Source of the DNA: Mesorhizobium ciceri biovar biserrulae WSM1271
GTDB lineage: Bacteria > Pseudomonadota > Alphaproteobacteria > Rhizobiales > Rhizobiaceae
NCBI RefSeq assembly: GCF_000185905.1
Contig: NC_014923.1
Location: forward strand, 434,001-498,000
Length of the DNA stretch: 64,000 nucleotides
Reading direction: 5' to 3'
The translations under genes and the position numbers were made by a program. The stretch's first letter is position 1. The number at the start of each line of letters is the position of its first letter. Under the pieces are notes generated by a model. It was given only the letters and a program-made list of their open reading frames with translations, did not search any database and was not told the origin of the DNA. This document shows, one piece after another, positions 33,405 through 42,475 of the stretch.

Positions 33405-34504
33405 GCATCATCAACAAGGCAGCCGCCATCGGCGGCGGCGTCATCGGCGCCGGCTGGGTGGCGCGCCTGCTGCTCAACGGCATCGACGTGTCGATCTTCG
33501 ATCCCGATCCCGAGGCGTCGCGCAAGGTCGGCGAAGTGATGAAGGGCGCGCGCCGCGCCTATAAGCAGATGGTGCCCGGCGGCCTGCCGAAAGAGGGCAA
33601 GCTGACGTTCGCCAAGACCATCGCCGAAGCGGTCGCCGATGCCGATTTCATCCAGGAGAGCGTGCCGGAGCGGCTCGACCTGAAACACCGCGTGCTGGCC
33701 GAGATCGACGCTCACGCGCCGGCCAACGCGATTGTCGGCTCCTCGACTTCCGGCATCAAGCCGACCGACATGCAGGTGGCGATGAAGAAGCATCCGGAGC
33801 GGCTGGTCGTCGGCCATCCGTTCAATCCGGTCTATCTCCTGCCGCTGGTGGAGATCGTCGGTGGCGAGCAGACCTTCCCCGAGGCGATCGAGGTCGCCAA
33901 GGAGATGTATGCCTCGATCGGCATGAAGCCTGTCGTCATCCGCAAGGAGATCGAGGCCTTCGTCGGCGACCGCCTGCTCGAAGCGGCATGGCGCGAGGCA
34001 CTTTGGCTGATCAAGGACGGCATCTGCACGGTCGAGGAACTCGACGACATCATGCGCTACGGCTTCGGCCTACGCTGGGCGCAGATGGGCATGTTCCAGG
34101 TCTATCGCGTCGCCGGCGGCGAGGCCGGCATGCGCCATTTCATGGCGCAGTTCGGGCCGTGCCTGAAATGGCCATGGACCAAGCTGATGGACGTGCCTGA
34201 GTTCAACGACGAACTGGTCGACCTGATCGCCACGCAGTCGGACGAACAGGCGCATGGGCTGTCGATCCGCGAGCTGGAAAAGATCCGCGACGACAATCTG
34301 GTCGCCATCATGGATGCGCTGTCGAAACAAAACAAAGGCAAGGGCTGGGGCGCCGGCGCGCTGCATAAGGACTATACCAGGCAGCTGGCCAAGCTGGCGG
34401 CGAAGAAGCCCATGGCCTCCAAGGCGGCCGAGAAGGCCAAAGCCTTGAACCCGGTCAAGAAAGCCGAAAAGCCGAAGAAAAAGACCGGCAAGAAGAAAGG
34501 CTGA
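33401..34504 (+). CDS. L-carnitine dehydrogenase (CdhA-like)
   Basis: 367-residue NAD-dependent 3-hydroxyacyl-CoA-dehydrogenase-fold enzyme. The Rossmann loop is AAIGGGVIGAGWVARLL (residues 8-24), with STSGIKPTDM and catalytic HPFNPVYLLPLVEIVGG (His about 140) downstream. This residue set and the lack of a CoA-typical partner domain fit carnitine 3-dehydrogenase, making 3-dehydrocarnitine. A Lys/Ala-rich tail of about 45 residues extends the usual 320-residue core. The thioesterase domain fused in some rhizobial homologues is missing. Confidence 0.82.
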   Translation: MSIINKAAAIGGGVIGAGWVARLLLNGIDVSIFDPDPEASRKVGEVMKGARRAYKQMVPGGLPKEGKLTFAKTIAEAVADADFIQESVPERLDLKHRVLAEIDAHAPANAIVGSSTSGIKPTDMQVAMKKHPERLVVGHPFNPVYLLPLVEIVGGEQTFPEAIEVAKEMYASIGMKPVVIRKEIEAFVGDRLLEAAWREALWLIKDGICTVEELDDIMRYGFGLRWAQMGMFQVYRVAGGEAGMRHFMAQFGPCLKWPWTKLMDVPEFNDELVDLIATQSDEQAHGLSIRELEKIRDDNLVAIMDALSKQNKGKGWGAGALHKDYTRQLAKLAAKKPMASKAAEKAKALNPVKKAEKPKKKTGKKKG

Positions 34505-34508
34505 GAGC

Positions 34509-35672
34509 ATGGATTTCGGGCTGTCGGAGGAACAGAAGCTCATCGTCGAGACGACGCGCGCGTTCGTCGAGAACGAGCTTTACCCGCATGAGCGCGAGGT
34601 CGAGCGCACCGGCGTGCTGCGCCGCGACCTGATCGAAGAGATCAAGGTAAAGGCGATCGAGGCCGGGCTCTATGCCGCCAACATGCCGGCAGATGTCGGC
34701 GGAGCGGGCCTCGATACGGTGACCTGGCTGCTCTACGAGAAGGAACTCGGCCGCGCCAATTACGCGCTGCACTGGACCTGCGTGGCGCGCCCCTCCAACA
34801 TCCTCCTGGCCGGCACGCCCGAGCAGCGCGAGAAATATCTGTTCCCCTGCATCCGTGGCGAGAAATGGGACTGCCTGGCGATGACCGAGCCGGGCGCCGG
34901 CTCCGATTTGCGTGGCATGAAGGCAACCGCCGTGCAGGACGGTGACGACTGGGTGCTGAACGGCACCAAGCATTTTATCTCCCACGCCGACCTCGCCGAC
35001 TTCGCCATCGTGTTCATGGCTTCCGGCGAAGAGGATTCGCCGCGCGGAAAACGCAAGAAGATCACCGCCTTCTTCGTCGACAAGGGCACCAAGGGCTTTA
35101 CGGTGCGCGACGGCTACCGCAACGTCTCGCATCGCGGCTACACCAACGCCATCCTCGAATTCGACGATTGCCGGCTACCCGGAGCCCAAGTGTTGGGCGA
35201 AGTCCACAAGGGGTTCGATGTCGCCAATTCCTGGCTCGGCGCCACCCGGCTGCAGGTCGGCGCCACCTGCCTCGGCCGCGCCGAGCGTGCGCTTGGCCAT
35301 GCCGTCGAATACGCCGCGCAGCGCCAGCAGTTCGGCCAGCAGATCGGCAAGTTCCAGGGCGTGTCGTTCAAACTCGCCGACATGGCGACCGAACTGAAGG
35401 CCGCCGACTTGATGGTGTTTGAAGCCGGCTGGAAGTACGATCAGGGCACCGTCACCGACCAGGACATGGCCATGGCCAAGCTGAAGGCCACCGAAATGCT
35501 CGCATACGTCGCCGATGAAGCGATCCAGATCCATGGCGGCATGGGGCTGATGGACGATCTGCCGCTGGAGCGCATCTGGCGCGACGCGCGCGTCGAGCGC
35601 ATCTGGGAAGGCACATCCGAGATCCAGCGCCACATCATTTCAAGGGCGCTGCTGCGCCCGTTCGGGGCATAA
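34509..35672 (+). CDS. Acyl-CoA dehydrogenase, probably gamma-butyrobetainyl-CoA or crotonobetainyl-CoA type
   Basis: 387-residue flavoprotein with the acyl-CoA dehydrogenase fold. It has the FAD-contact segment CLAMTEPGAGSDLRGM, QIHGGMGLMDDLPLERIWRD, and WEGTSEIQR at the C-terminus. It starts five bases after cdhA. In this operon the logical substrate is gamma-butyrobetainyl-CoA, oxidised to crotonobetainyl-CoA; CaiA runs the reverse reaction in anaerobic enterics. A different acyl-CoA cannot be ruled out. Confidence 0.83.
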   Translation: MDFGLSEEQKLIVETTRAFVENELYPHEREVERTGVLRRDLIEEIKVKAIEAGLYAANMPADVGGAGLDTVTWLLYEKELGRANYALHWTCVARPSNILLAGTPEQREKYLFPCIRGEKWDCLAMTEPGAGSDLRGMKATAVQDGDDWVLNGTKHFISHADLADFAIVFMASGEEDSPRGKRKKITAFFVDKGTKGFTVRDGYRNVSHRGYTNAILEFDDCRLPGAQVLGEVHKGFDVANSWLGATRLQVGATCLGRAERALGHAVEYAAQRQQFGQQIGKFQGVSFKLADMATELKAADLMVFEAGWKYDQGTVTDQDMAMAKLKATEMLAYVADEAIQIHGGMGLMDDLPLERIWRDARVERIWEGTSEIQRHIISRALLRPFGA

Positions 35673-35675
35673 CAT

Positions 35676-37754
35676 ATGCATAAACTGGAGCGTCTCCTGC
35701 GGCCTAAATCGATCGCCGTCTTCGGCGGCGCGCAGGCCGCAGCCGTCGTCGCGCAATCGATCAAGATGGGTTTTGCCGGCGAGATCTGGCCGGTGCATCC
35801 GACCAAGGACGAGGTTGCCGGTCGCAAGGCCTATCGTTCGGTGGCTGACCTGCCCGGCGCGCCGGATGCTGCCTTTGTCGGCGTCAACCGGCATTTGACC
35901 ATCGAGGTGATCAAGGCGCTGGCCGAACGCGGCGCCGGCGGCGCCGTCTGCTTTGCCGCCGGCTTCCTCGAAACCGAGGCCTATGACGATGATGGCGAGC
36001 GGCTGCAGGCCGAGCTGGTCGCGGCGGCCGGCCAGATGCCGATCATCGGGCCGAATTGCTACGGCCTGATCAATTATGCCGACGGCGCGCTGCTGTGGCC
36101 CGACCAGCATGGCGGCATAAGACTGGCCGAGGGCGGCAAGGGCGTCGCCATCATCACCCAGTCCTCCAACATCGCCATCAACATGACCATGCAGAAGCGC
36201 GGCCTGCCGATCGCCTTCCTGATGACCGCCGGCAACCAGGCGCAGACCGGCCTGTCCGAAATGGCGCTCGGCCTGATCGAGGATGAGCGGGTCACGTCGC
36301 TCGGCCTGCACATCGAGGCCTTCGATTCGGTAGCCGGCTTCGAACGGCTGGCGGCACGAGCCCGCGAGCTGAAGAAGCCGATCATCGCCATGAAGGTCGG
36401 CCGTTCCGAACAGGCCAGGCAAGCGACTGTCTCGCATACCGCGTCGCTCGCCGGCTCGGACGCGGCCTCGGGTGCGTTCCTGCGGCGGCTCGGCATTGCG
36501 CGTGTCGATTCAATCCCCGCCTTCATCGAGGCGCTGAAGCTGCTGCACATCACCGGACCTTTGCCCGGCTATAGGCTGTCGTCGATGAGCTGCTCCGGCG
36601 GCGAGGCCTCCGTCATGGCCGACAGCGCCGAAGGCCGCTGGGTCAATTTCCCTGTGCTGACCGACAGCCACCGCGCCCATGTCAAATCGACGCTCGGGCC
36701 GCTGGTCGCGGTCGCCAATCCCTTGGACTATCACACCTTCATCTGGAACAACGAGCCGGCGATGACCGCCACCTTCACCGCCATGGTGTCGGGCGGTTTC
36801 GACCTCAACATGCTGGTGCTCGATTTTCCGCGACCCGACCGCTGCTCGGTCACCGACTGGTGGGCGACGTTGCGCGCTTTCGAATCGGCGCTCAAGACCA
36901 ACAAGGCGCATGGTGCGATCGTCTCCTCGCTGCCGGAGAACCTGCCGGAGGAATACACTGCCGAACTGATGGCGCGCGGCATGGTGCCGTTGTTCGGCAT
37001 TTCGGAAGCGATGGATGCAGCCGGCGCAGCAGCCTTCATCGGCTGGGCTTGGGCTGAACCGCAGGCGCAGCCGATCGACACGTCGGCCTCCGGCGCCTCT
37101 GGCGGGGACCACGTCACGCCCGACGAAGCCGAGGCGAAGTCACGGCTGATCAAAGCCGGCCTGCCGGTGCCGAAGGGCGAGCGCGCCGCCAATGCCGTCG
37201 AAGCGGTGATTTCGTCCATGGCGCTCGGCTTTCCCGTCGCGTTGAAGGCGCTCGGCGTCACCCACAAATCCGAAGTTGGCGCTGTCAGGCTCAATCTCAG
37301 GGATGCCGAATCTGTCAGCACCGCAGCGCATGACCTGTTGCCGCTCGGCACCGGGCTCTATGTCGAGCGCATGGTGCGCGACGGTGTTGCCGAACTCATC
37401 GTCGGCTTCACCCGCGATCCGATGTTCGGCGCGGTGATGACGCTCGGCACTGGTGGCGTGCTGGTCGAGCTGTTGCGCGACAGCGTCACGCTGATGCTGC
37501 CGGCGACCCGCGACGATATCGAGGCGGCGCTGCGCGGCCTGAAACTGTTCCCGCTACTCGAAGGCTATCGCGGCCGGCCGAAGGCCGATGTCGCGGCTGC
37601 CATCGATGCTATCTCTGGCATTGCCGCCTTCGTGCAGCAGAATGCCGGTGAGATCGAAGAACTGGACATCAACCCGCTGATCGTCTGTGCAGAGGGCAAG
37701 GGCGCCTGGATCGCCGACGCGCTGCTGGTGCTGGGAGAGAACAAGAATGTCTGA
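35676..37754 (+). CDS. NDP-forming acyl-CoA synthetase (acetate-CoA ligase family)
   Basis: 692-residue fused ligase: an N-terminal CoA-binding Rossmann domain (LLRPKSIAVFGG), succinyl-CoA-ligase-like middle domains with the likely phospho-His in VSHTASLAGSDAASG (about residue 250), and a C-terminal ATP-grasp part (from about residue 480). Such enzymes run acyl-CoA + ADP + Pi to acid + CoA + ATP reversibly. Here it would activate gamma-butyrobetaine or recover ATP from carnitinyl-CoA or betainyl-CoA, replacing CaiC and a thioesterase. The substrate is inferred from context. Confidence 0.8.
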   Translation: MHKLERLLRPKSIAVFGGAQAAAVVAQSIKMGFAGEIWPVHPTKDEVAGRKAYRSVADLPGAPDAAFVGVNRHLTIEVIKALAERGAGGAVCFAAGFLETEAYDDDGERLQAELVAAAGQMPIIGPNCYGLINYADGALLWPDQHGGIRLAEGGKGVAIITQSSNIAINMTMQKRGLPIAFLMTAGNQAQTGLSEMALGLIEDERVTSLGLHIEAFDSVAGFERLAARARELKKPIIAMKVGRSEQARQATVSHTASLAGSDAASGAFLRRLGIARVDSIPAFIEALKLLHITGPLPGYRLSSMSCSGGEASVMADSAEGRWVNFPVLTDSHRAHVKSTLGPLVAVANPLDYHTFIWNNEPAMTATFTAMVSGGFDLNMLVLDFPRPDRCSVTDWWATLRAFESALKTNKAHGAIVSSLPENLPEEYTAELMARGMVPLFGISEAMDAAGAAAFIGWAWAEPQAQPIDTSASGASGGDHVTPDEAEAKSRLIKAGLPVPKGERAANAVEAVISSMALGFPVALKALGVTHKSEVGAVRLNLRDAESVSTAAHDLLPLGTGLYVERMVRDGVAELIVGFTRDPMFGAVMTLGTGGVLVELLRDSVTLMLPATRDDIEAALRGLKLFPLLEGYRGRPKADVAAAIDAISGIAAFVQQNAGEIEELDINPLIVCAEGKGAWIADALLVLGENKNV

Positions 37755-38529
37755 CGTCATTTCGACCCGCCGCGAGGGCACCATCCTCGAAGTCACCCTC
37801 GACCGGCCCAAGGCCAACGCCATCGACCTGAAGACCTCGCGGCTGATGGGCGAGACCTTCAAGGCGTTCCGAGACGATCCGGAATTGCGCGTCGCCATCG
37901 TCAAGACCGCTGGCGACAAGTTCTTCTGCGCGGGCTGGGACCTCAAAGCAGCTGCCGGCGGCGATGCGGTCGACGGCGACTATGGCGTCGGCGGCTTTGC
38001 CGGCCTGCAGGAGCTGCGCGACCTCAACAAGCCGATCATCGCGTGCGTCAACGGCATGGCGGTCGGCGGCGGCTTCGAGCTGGCGCTGTCCTGCGACCTC
38101 ATCTACGCCTCCGATCATTCCTCCTTCGCGCTGCCCGAGATCCGAGCCGGCACGCTGGCCGACGCGGCGACGATCAAGCTGCCGAAGCGCATCCCCTACC
38201 ATGTCGCCATGGACCTTCTGCTCACCGGCCGCTGGATGGATGTCGCTGAAGCGCATCGCTGGGGCTTGGTCAACGAAGTGCTGCCCAAGGAAAAGCTGGA
38301 AGATCGCGTCTGGGAGATCGCCCGGCTGCTCGCAGGCGGCCCACCGCTGGTGTTTGCCGCGATCAAGGAGACGGCGCGCGTGGCCGAGGCGCTGACCTTC
38401 CAGGACGCCATGAACAAGGTGACCCGCCGGCAATTGCCGACGGTCGATGCGCTCTATGGCTCCGAGGACAATATGGAGGGTTTTCGGGCTTTTGCGGAGA
38501 AGCGTGAGCCGGTGTGGAAGGGGAAGTAA
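37747..38529 (+). CDS. Enoyl-CoA hydratase family, CaiD-like carnitinyl-CoA dehydratase
   Basis: 260-residue crotonase. The oxyanion-hole segments KFFCAGWDLKAAAGG and NGMAVGGGFELALSCD are present, with FALPEIRAG downstream; Trp in CAGWDLK is typical of CaiD. It would hydrate crotonobetainyl-CoA to L-carnitinyl-CoA. Its ATG at 37747 overlaps the end of the ligase gene by eight bases. It closes the operon; a long inverted repeat follows at once. Confidence 0.83.
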   Translation: MSDVISTRREGTILEVTLDRPKANAIDLKTSRLMGETFKAFRDDPELRVAIVKTAGDKFFCAGWDLKAAAGGDAVDGDYGVGGFAGLQELRDLNKPIIACVNGMAVGGGFELALSCDLIYASDHSSFALPEIRAGTLADAATIKLPKRIPYHVAMDLLLTGRWMDVAEAHRWGLVNEVLPKEKLEDRVWEIARLLAGGPPLVFAAIKETARVAEALTFQDAMNKVTRRQLPTVDALYGSEDNMEGFRAFAEKREPVWKGK

Positions 38530-38556
38530 GGATTGTTGCCTAAATGACGGCGCTTA

Positions 38557-38710
38557 CCCCCCTCTGTCCTGCCGGACATCTCCCCCTCAAGGGAGGAGAT
38601 TGGCAGCTTCGATCTCTGCACTCTTCTTGCGACGCAGAAGGTTGGCGAAAGCCTTCGCAACATCCGATCTCCCCCCTTGAGGGGGAGATGTCCGGCAGGA
38701 CAGAGGGGGG
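38557..38710. repeat. Long inverted repeat (MITE-like), 44-bp arms
   Basis: The arms at 38557-38600 and 38667-38710 match at 43 of 44 positions and start with CCCCCCTCTGTCCTGCCGG. About 66 bases separate them. No transposase is nearby. A degenerate half copy lies at 46054-46075. It sits between the carnitine operon and the esterase gene and could fold into a large hairpin ending transcription. Confidence 0.8.
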
Positions 38711-38746
38711 CGCCCAGGCTCAGCCTTGGCCGCCTCTCCAGCACCC

Positions 38747-39685
38747 ATGACCGACTACATCAAGCTCATCGACGCCGAGACCTGGGCCTTCATCGAGCGC
38801 ACCAATTCCTATTACCCGCCCGATACGATCGACTACACGATCGCGCAGCAGCGCGAGATTTACGACCGCATGTGCCGGGAATTCTTTGCCGGCTATCCCG
38901 AGGGCGCCGCTGTCGAAACCTCCGCCATCGCAACGCCGACGCATGACATCCCGATCCGCATCTACCGAAGCACACTTCAGGCAGCCGTGACGGTGCTCTA
39001 TGTCCATGGCGGTGGCTTCATCCTTGGTGGGCTGGACAGCCACGACGATGTTTGCGCGGAGCTGTGCTCGCGCACAGGCTATGAGGTGGTCTCCGTAGAT
39101 TACCGGCTGGCGCCGGAACATTTGCATCCAGCCGCCTTCGACGATGCCATGAGCGCCTTCGAATGGGCCGCCGCCAATCGCGATCATCCTATCGTGCTCT
39201 GCGGCGACAGCGCCGGCGGCAATCTCTGCGCCGCCGTCAGTCACGCCACGCGCGGCCATTCGAAAAGGCCGGTCGGCCAGGTGCTGATCTATCCCGGCCT
39301 CGGCGGAGACCGCTCGAAAGGCTCCTATGTCAAGCACGCCGAAGCGCCGATGCTGACCGTGCGCGATCTCGAATTCTACAAGCACATTCGCACTGGAGGG
39401 CAAGACCGTAGCGGCGATGCGACGCTGGCCCCGCTTGCCGACACCGATTTCTCCAACTTGCCGCCGACAGTGCTGATCACCGCCGAATGCGACCCGCTGT
39501 CATCGGATGGCGAGACCTATCGCGACCTGATCATCACGGCAGGTGGCCACGCGACGTGGTTCGAGGAGCCGGGATTGGTTCACGGCTATCTCAGAGCCCG
39601 GCACACGGTTGGCCGCGCCCGCACCAGCTTCACCCGGATCGTCGATGCGGTGACCGCGCTTGGACGGGGCGGCTGGCGCTGGTGA
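38747..39685 (+). CDS. Alpha/beta hydrolase, hormone-sensitive-lipase-like esterase
   Basis: 312-residue esterase of the HSL (family IV) group. HGGGFILGG supplies the oxyanion hole, GDSAGG the nucleophilic Ser, and the acid and base come from AECDPLSSDG and GLVHGYL. Neither signal peptide nor membrane helix is seen. The start at 38747 is close after the inverted repeat, and an in-frame ATG seven codons upstream is possible. Cleaves some short acyl ester; the natural substrate is unknown. Confidence 0.85.
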   Translation: MTDYIKLIDAETWAFIERTNSYYPPDTIDYTIAQQREIYDRMCREFFAGYPEGAAVETSAIATPTHDIPIRIYRSTLQAAVTVLYVHGGGFILGGLDSHDDVCAELCSRTGYEVVSVDYRLAPEHLHPAAFDDAMSAFEWAAANRDHPIVLCGDSAGGNLCAAVSHATRGHSKRPVGQVLIYPGLGGDRSKGSYVKHAEAPMLTVRDLEFYKHIRTGGQDRSGDATLAPLADTDFSNLPPTVLITAECDPLSSDGETYRDLIITAGGHATWFEEPGLVHGYLRARHTVGRARTSFTRIVDAVTALGRGGWRW

Positions 39686-39720
39686 TCGCGGCCAAACTCT
39701 GAGGACCAAGTGGCGCCCCT

Positions 39721-41379
39721 TCACGCCACCGAGGCAGCCGCTGCCCGGCCGGCGCTGCGGCCGGAAAAGATGCAGCCGCCGAGGAAGGTGCCTTCGAGCG
39801 CCGCATAGCCATGCACGCCGCCGCCGCCGAAACCGGCGGCTTCGCCGACGGCATAGAGCCCGGCGACCGGCTGCCCATCTGCCCCCAGCACGCGGCTGTC
39901 GAGATCGGTCTGCAGGCCGCCCAGCGTCTTGCGGGTCAGGATGTTAAGCCGCACCGCGATCAGCGGGCCATTTGCCGGATCGAGCATCTTGTGCGGCTTG
40001 GCCGTGCGGATCAGCCGGTCGCCGAGATAGGCGCGCGCGCCGCGCAGAGCGGTGATCTGCATATCCTTGGAGAACGGGTTGTCGAGCTGCCTATCGCGGG
40101 CGCGGATCTCGCGCTCGACTTGAGCCACCTCAAGCAGCGCCTCGCCGCCGGCCAGCGCGTTCATGCGCGCGACCAGCGCCGGCAAATCGGCCTCGACGAT
40201 GAAGTCCTCGCCCTTTTCCATGAACGCCTTGACGGGGCCCGGAATGCCCGATGTGGCGCGGCCGAGCACCTGGCGCCAGCTCTTGCCGGTCAGATCGGGG
40301 TTCTGCTCGGAGCCCGACAGCGCGAACTCCTTCTGGATGATCTTCTTGGTCAGGATGAACCAGGAATAGTCGAAGCCGGTGCTCATGATGTGGGAGAGCG
40401 TGCCCAGAGTGTCGAAGCCGGGATAGAGCGGCACCGGCAGGCGCTTGCCGCGCGCATCGAGCCACAGCGATGATGGGCCGGGCAGGATGCGTATCGCATG
40501 GTCGGTCCAGATCGGCGCCCAGTTCTTGATGCCCTCGACATAGTGCCACATGCGGTCGCGGTTGATGATCGAGCCGCCGGCCCGTTCCGTGATCGCCAGC
40601 ATGCGGCCGTCGACATGGTCGGGCACGCCGGTGATCATGCGCTTGGGCGCCGCGCCCAGCCGCTGCGGCCAGTTTTCCCGTACAAGCTGATGGTTGGCGC
40701 CGATGCCGCCGGAAGCGACGATCACGGCTTGCGCGCGAAGCTCGAAATCTCCTGATATTTCGCGCGAACTCTTGTGGCCGCGCTCGGCGGTGCTCGGTTG
40801 CAGGATGTCGCCGCGCACCCCGTCGACAGTCGCACCCGTGCGGGTCAATTCATCGACCCGATGGCGGAATTTGAAACTGATCAGTCCGCGCTTCTGCGCC
40901 TCGCGCACGCGCTGTACGAAGGGGTCGAGAACGCCGGGGCCCGTGCCCCAGGTGATGTGGAAGCGCGGCACCGAATTGCCGTGGCCGATGGCATTGCCGC
41001 CGCCTCGCTCGGCCCAGCCGACCACGGGAAAGAATTTCAGGCCGCGCTGTATCAGCCAGGAGCGTTTTTCGCCGGCGGCAAAGCCGACATAGGCTTCCGC
41101 CCATTTGCGCGGCCAGAAATCCTCGGGCCGATCGAAAGCCGCGGTGCCCAGCCAGTCTTCCAGCGCCAGGTCATGCGAATCGCGGATGCGCATGCGCCGC
41201 TGCTCGGGCGAATCTACGAGGAAAAGGCCGCCGAACGACCAGAATGCCTGGCCGCCGAGCGACTGCTCCGGCTCCTGGTCGACGATGATGATTTTCTTGC
41301 CGGCCTCGGCAAGCTCGGCGGCGGCAACCAGCCCTGCAAGGCCGGCGCCGACAATGATCACGTCCGCATCGTCAGCCAT
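39721..41379 (-). CDS. FAD-dependent dehydrogenase (KstD/fumarate-reductase-like)
   Basis: 552-residue flavoprotein. The dinucleotide loop is VIIVGAGLAGLVAAAELAEAG (about residues 6-26, in two parts) and the C-terminal FAD segment is GLYAVGEAAGFGGGGVHGYA. This is the family of 3-ketosteroid 1-dehydrogenase and flavocytochrome c fumarate reductase, but no heme or steroid-pathway genes are near. Cytoplasmic. The gene is single and its 3' end faces that of the esterase, 35 bases apart. Substrate unknown. Confidence 0.82.
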   Translation of the reverse strand: MADDADVIIVGAGLAGLVAAAELAEAGKKIIIVDQEPEQSLGGQAFWSFGGLFLVDSPEQRRMRIRDSHDLALEDWLGTAAFDRPEDFWPRKWAEAYVGFAAGEKRSWLIQRGLKFFPVVGWAERGGGNAIGHGNSVPRFHITWGTGPGVLDPFVQRVREAQKRGLISFKFRHRVDELTRTGATVDGVRGDILQPSTAERGHKSSREISGDFELRAQAVIVASGGIGANHQLVRENWPQRLGAAPKRMITGVPDHVDGRMLAITERAGGSIINRDRMWHYVEGIKNWAPIWTDHAIRILPGPSSLWLDARGKRLPVPLYPGFDTLGTLSHIMSTGFDYSWFILTKKIIQKEFALSGSEQNPDLTGKSWRQVLGRATSGIPGPVKAFMEKGEDFIVEADLPALVARMNALAGGEALLEVAQVEREIRARDRQLDNPFSKDMQITALRGARAYLGDRLIRTAKPHKMLDPANGPLIAVRLNILTRKTLGGLQTDLDSRVLGADGQPVAGLYAVGEAAGFGGGGVHGYAALEGTFLGGCIFSGRSAGRAAAASVA

Positions 41380-41420
41380 TTTTCCTCCCAGAATTAGCCG
41401 GCTATTTCAATGCAAGGAAT

Positions 41421-42407
41421 TCAGACGGTCTCCCAGCCTTCTTTGCCGCCGGCGCGGAAGATGGCGTCGATGACTTTCTGGTTGAGCACCGATTCCTCCA
41501 GCGTGAAGACGCGCTCCTTGCCGCCCTGTGCCGCGCGCGCGAAGGTCTCGACCTCCAGCCGGTACTGCTGCGTGCCGGGAAAGCGGAAAACCTGCGCCTC
41601 GGTGTGGTTCTGGTTGTGTAGTTCGACGCGGTGGTGGTCGTAGAGCCCGGCATTGAAAGGCGAGAACAACTCGATGAAACCCTTCTCGCCGTGGAACACC
41701 ATCACCTGGCGCGCCGCCATCTGCGTCGACAGATAGAACGACAGCTCGAAGTCACCGAAATCGGCACGGATCGAGGAGTAGATGTCGGTGCCGAATGTCT
41801 TGTCGCGCTCGATCGTCGCCTGCACGCGCAGCGGCTCCTTGCCGGTGGAAAAGCGCGTCGACACGGTCGGGTAAACGCCGATGTCGGGCAGCGCGCCGCC
41901 GCCGAGGTCGAGCTGGTTGCGCATGTTGCTGGGGTCGACGTTGTAGTAGGAGAACGCGCCCTGCACATGGCGCAGCCGGCCGATGGCGCCGCTGGCGATG
42001 AGCTCGCGCACCTTGATCCATTGCGGGTGGTAGATGACCATGAAGGCTTCGCAGACCAGCACCTTTTTCTGGTCGCGCAGCTTGATCAGCGGCAGGATGT
42101 CCTTGGCGTCGAGCGCCAGCGGCTTTTCGACCAGCACATGCTTGCCGGCTTCGATGGCCTTGGCCGCCCACTCGACATGCTGCGAGGTCGGCAGCGGGAT
42201 GTAGACGCCGTCTACTTCTTTCGAGGCGAGCAGTTCCTCATAGGAGCCGAAGGCATGGCGTGCACCGAAGCGGTCGGCCAGCGCCTTGGCCTTCGACAGG
42301 TCGCGGCTGGCGATCGCCGACAGCACGCCATTCTCCGCCTCGACCATCGCCGGCAACAAATGCTCGCGGCCGATCTTGGCCGTCGACAACACACCCCATC
42401 GGAACAT
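41421..42407 (-). CDS. Gfo/Idh/MocA family oxidoreductase
   Basis: 328-residue NAD(P)-dependent sugar or inositol dehydrogenase-like protein. The N-terminal Rossmann domain starts [19 protein letters not shown], and [10 protein letters not shown] carries the conserved catalytic Lys of the family. The C-terminal domain binds the substrate. It starts upstream of the FAD dehydrogenase gene on the same strand with a 41-base gap, so the two may be cotranscribed. Sugar substrate is unknown. Confidence 0.87.
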   Translation of the reverse strand: MFRWGVLSTAKIGREHLLPAMVEAENGVLSAIASRDLSKAKALADRFGARHAFGSYEELLASKEVDGVYIPLPTSQHVEWAAKAIEAGKHVLVEKPLALDAKDILPLIKLRDQKKVLVCEAFMVIYHPQWIKVRELIASGAIGRLRHVQGAFSYYNVDPSNMRNQLDLGGGALPDIGVYPTVSTRFSTGKEPLRVQATIERDKTFGTDIYSSIRADFGDFELSFYLSTQMAARQVMVFHGEKGFIELFSPFNAGLYDHHRVELHNQNHTEAQVFRFPGTQQYRLEVETFARAAQGGKERVFTLEESVLNQKVIDAIFRAGGKEGWETV

Positions 42408-42475
42408 CAGGCTTCTCCATCACGATTACAGGCGACGAGGTTTGCCCGAAATCGCCGGAAAAGCCAATGACGAGG

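Noticed and set aside
38557..38710. Possible CRISPR-like repeat pair
   Set aside because: Only two copies in inverted orientation, with no spacing series and no cas genes.
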